This document shows, in pieces, positions 13,450-14,327 of a stretch of DNA of 14,327 bases; positions within the stretch are counted from its first letter, which is position 1; each line of letters starts with the position of its first letter. The notes beneath the pieces are model-generated. The model was not told the origin of the DNA and did not search any database. It saw nothing but the letters and a program-made list of their open reading frames with translations. Where the stretch lies: contig JALTVH010000178.1 of NCBI GenBank assembly GCA_027049085.1, positions 1-14,327 of the forward strand. The letters run 5' to 3'. Both the position numbers and the translations under genes were made by a program. The stretch is from Aquificaceae bacterium. GTDB taxonomy: Bacteria; Aquificota; Aquificia; Aquificales; Aquificaceae.

Positions 13450-13905
13450 ATGATCACAAGAAGAGACCTGCTAAAGTTTGCAGGTGTGGGGACCGTCGCT
13501 CTTTTATCTGCACCGGGAGCGGTGAGGGTATCCCACGCAAGGAAGAAGATTTCAATTGACGATGCAATGAAGGAGCATCTGGGGGTAACCCTCTCAGGGG
13601 TAAAGGAAAGCAAACTCATCAACGTTAAGGCACCAACCATAGCAGAATCAGGAGCAAACGTTCCAGTGCAGGTAAAAGCAAACATACCCGTTGATCAGGT
13701 TGAAAAGGTCATAATCTTTGCTGATAACAACTTCAATCCATGGGTTACAACTGTAGACGTCTCACCTCTTAACGGTGAGGTGTTCTTTGCAACAAGGATC
13801 AAGCTTGCTAAGACGTCCCCTGTCAGGGCTGTCGTCAAGATGAAGGATGGTTCCCTGCTTATGGGGGTCAAAGAAGTCAAAGTTACAGTTGGCGGTTGTG
13901 GTTAA
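13450..13905 (+). CDS. soxY: Sulfur-oxidation carrier protein SoxY
   Basis: Carrier subunit of the periplasmic Sox complex, which holds thiosulfate-derived sulfur on a C-terminal cysteine while SoxXA, SoxB and SoxCD act on it. From the ATG at 13450 the protein has 151 residues. The N-terminus MITRRDLLKFAG is a twin-arginine signal, with likely cleavage after SHA near residue 30. The mature part is an immunoglobulin-like fold (PTIAESGANVPVQV). It ends in VGGCG, where the cysteine is the substrate-binding residue; the widely described ending is GGCGG, so one terminal glycine is missing. SoxZ follows after 25 bp, and the two are expected to form a heterodimer exported through the Tat system. Confidence 0.95.
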   Translation: MITRRDLLKFAGVGTVALLSAPGAVRVSHARKKISIDDAMKEHLGVTLSGVKESKLINVKAPTIAESGANVPVQVKANIPVDQVEKVIIFADNNFNPWVTTVDVSPLNGEVFFATRIKLAKTSPVRAVVKMKDGSLLMGVKEVKVTVGGCG

Positions 13906-13930
13906 CAAAAACTAAATTGGGAGGTAGAAG

Positions 13931-14263
13931 ATGGCTACAATAGGAAGAGCAATTGTTAGGGTCCCGAGGAGGGTCAGAAAGGGACAGGCTTTTAAAGTTC
14001 AAATGGTAATCACACACCCCATGGAAACCGGTCTAAGAAAGGACAAGAAGACCGGCAAGATCATCCCTGCCCACTACATCACTAAAGTAGAGTTTCTCTT
14101 TAACGGGCAGAAGGTAAGCACCATCCATTCCGGTCCGGGTATAAGCAAAAACCCATACTTCGCTATCATGATGAAGGTAGGCGGTTCCGGTGACCTCGTT
14201 ATCAAGTACGAAGACAACAAAGGAGGTAAGTGGGACAAGAAGGTCAAGGTTAACGTTGCCTGA
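13931..14263 (+). CDS. soxZ: Sulfur-oxidation protein SoxZ
   Basis: Partner of SoxY in the thiosulfate carrier heterodimer. The 110-residue protein has the family pattern VRVPRRVRKGQAFKVQMVITHPMETG at the start, the YITKVEFLFNGQKV strand, and the SGPGISKNPYFAIMMKV region before a lysine-rich end. It has no signal peptide, consistent with co-export with SoxY. A GGGAGGT ribosome binding site (13919-13925) precedes the ATG. It is followed by another exported protein gene after 15 bp, so the cluster continues beyond the window. Confidence 0.96.
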   Translation: MATIGRAIVRVPRRVRKGQAFKVQMVITHPMETGLRKDKKTGKIIPAHYITKVEFLFNGQKVSTIHSGPGISKNPYFAIMMKVGGSGDLVIKYEDNKGGKWDKKVKVNVA

Positions 14264-14278
14264 AAAGGAGGGGTAATT

Positions 14279-14327
14279 ATGAGAAAGAAGGCTTTCCTTG
14301 CCACAGCGGTTATAGCTGGAGGGGCTG
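14279..14327 (+). CDS. Start of an exported protein in the Sox cluster (truncated by window end)
   Basis: An ATG at 14279 follows AAGGAGGGG (14265-14273) at normal spacing. The 16 visible residues, MRKKAFLATAVIAGGA, are a typical Sec signal peptide start: positively charged, then hydrophobic. Given the position after soxZ, a c-type cytochrome such as SoxX or SoxA is a reasonable guess, but no diagnostic residue is visible. Confidence 0.75.
   Translation, partial: MRKKAFLATAVIAGGA

Noticed and set aside
1..14327. CRISPR array, insertion sequence, prophage, tRNA or defence system
   Set aside because: No spaced repeats, transposase, integrase, attachment-site pair or tRNA cloverleaf was recognisable; genes are intact and consistent in style throughout.

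Overview
The window reads as chromosomal DNA from a compact, probably thermophilic, sulfur-oxidising bacterium. Proteins are rich in Lys/Glu/Arg with AGG/AGA arginine codons, intergenic gaps are tiny, and a Sox thiosulfate-oxidation cluster lies at the right edge. Together with the look of IF-2, QueE and the ribosomal proteins, this suggests a relative of the Aquificales. That placement is inference from gene style and was not searched. Apart from the Sox genes, the content is housekeeping. I see no mobile element, CRISPR array, tRNA/rRNA gene, phage gene or defence system.

Layout, left to right. (1) 1-84 is the 3' tail of a rightward gene. It converges on a leftward operon, read right to left: SAM hydrolase (3721-2963), a small membrane protein, proS (2643-934) and a beta-hydroxyacid dehydrogenase (937-74). 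(2) rpsU (3769-3972) is divergent from that operon and collides tail-to-tail with a leftward COG2187 kinase-like gene (4933-3965). (3) A divergent promoter region at 4934-5006 leads into infB-queE. (4) A LysR regulator and a HAD phosphatase form a two-gene unit (8047-9659). An unlisted small zinc-ribbon Trm112/YcaR gene on the minus strand (9774-9598) runs antisense into its end. (5) A 22-bp divergent gap separates Trm112 from acyP, which overlaps an NlpD-like LysM/LytM gene. (6) rplM-rpsI-argC is a translationally overlapped unit. (7) A 112-bp AT-rich gap (22% G+C) precedes the Sox cluster: a thioredoxin-fold SoxW-like protein, soxY, soxZ and the first codons of another exported protein.

The most notable signals concern gene expression. 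At least five first-of-transcript genes (the kinase, lysR, trm112, acyP, rplM) have a good -10 box ending only 7-11 nt before an ATG and no Shine-Dalgarno sequence, suggesting leaderless mRNAs. By contrast, rpsU and infB carry strong Shine-Dalgarno leaders and both start with TTG. The gap between trm112 and acyP has a palindromic -10 element that could fire both ways. All three convergent gene pairs overlap at their 3' ends (11, 8 and 62 bp), leaving no room for terminators. Two operon junctions have a CTGA overlap that could be a CTG version of the usual ATGA coupling. The LysR promoter carries a nested dyad with a T-N11-A motif. The LytM domain of the envelope protein has lost three of its five usual catalytic or metal-binding residues.
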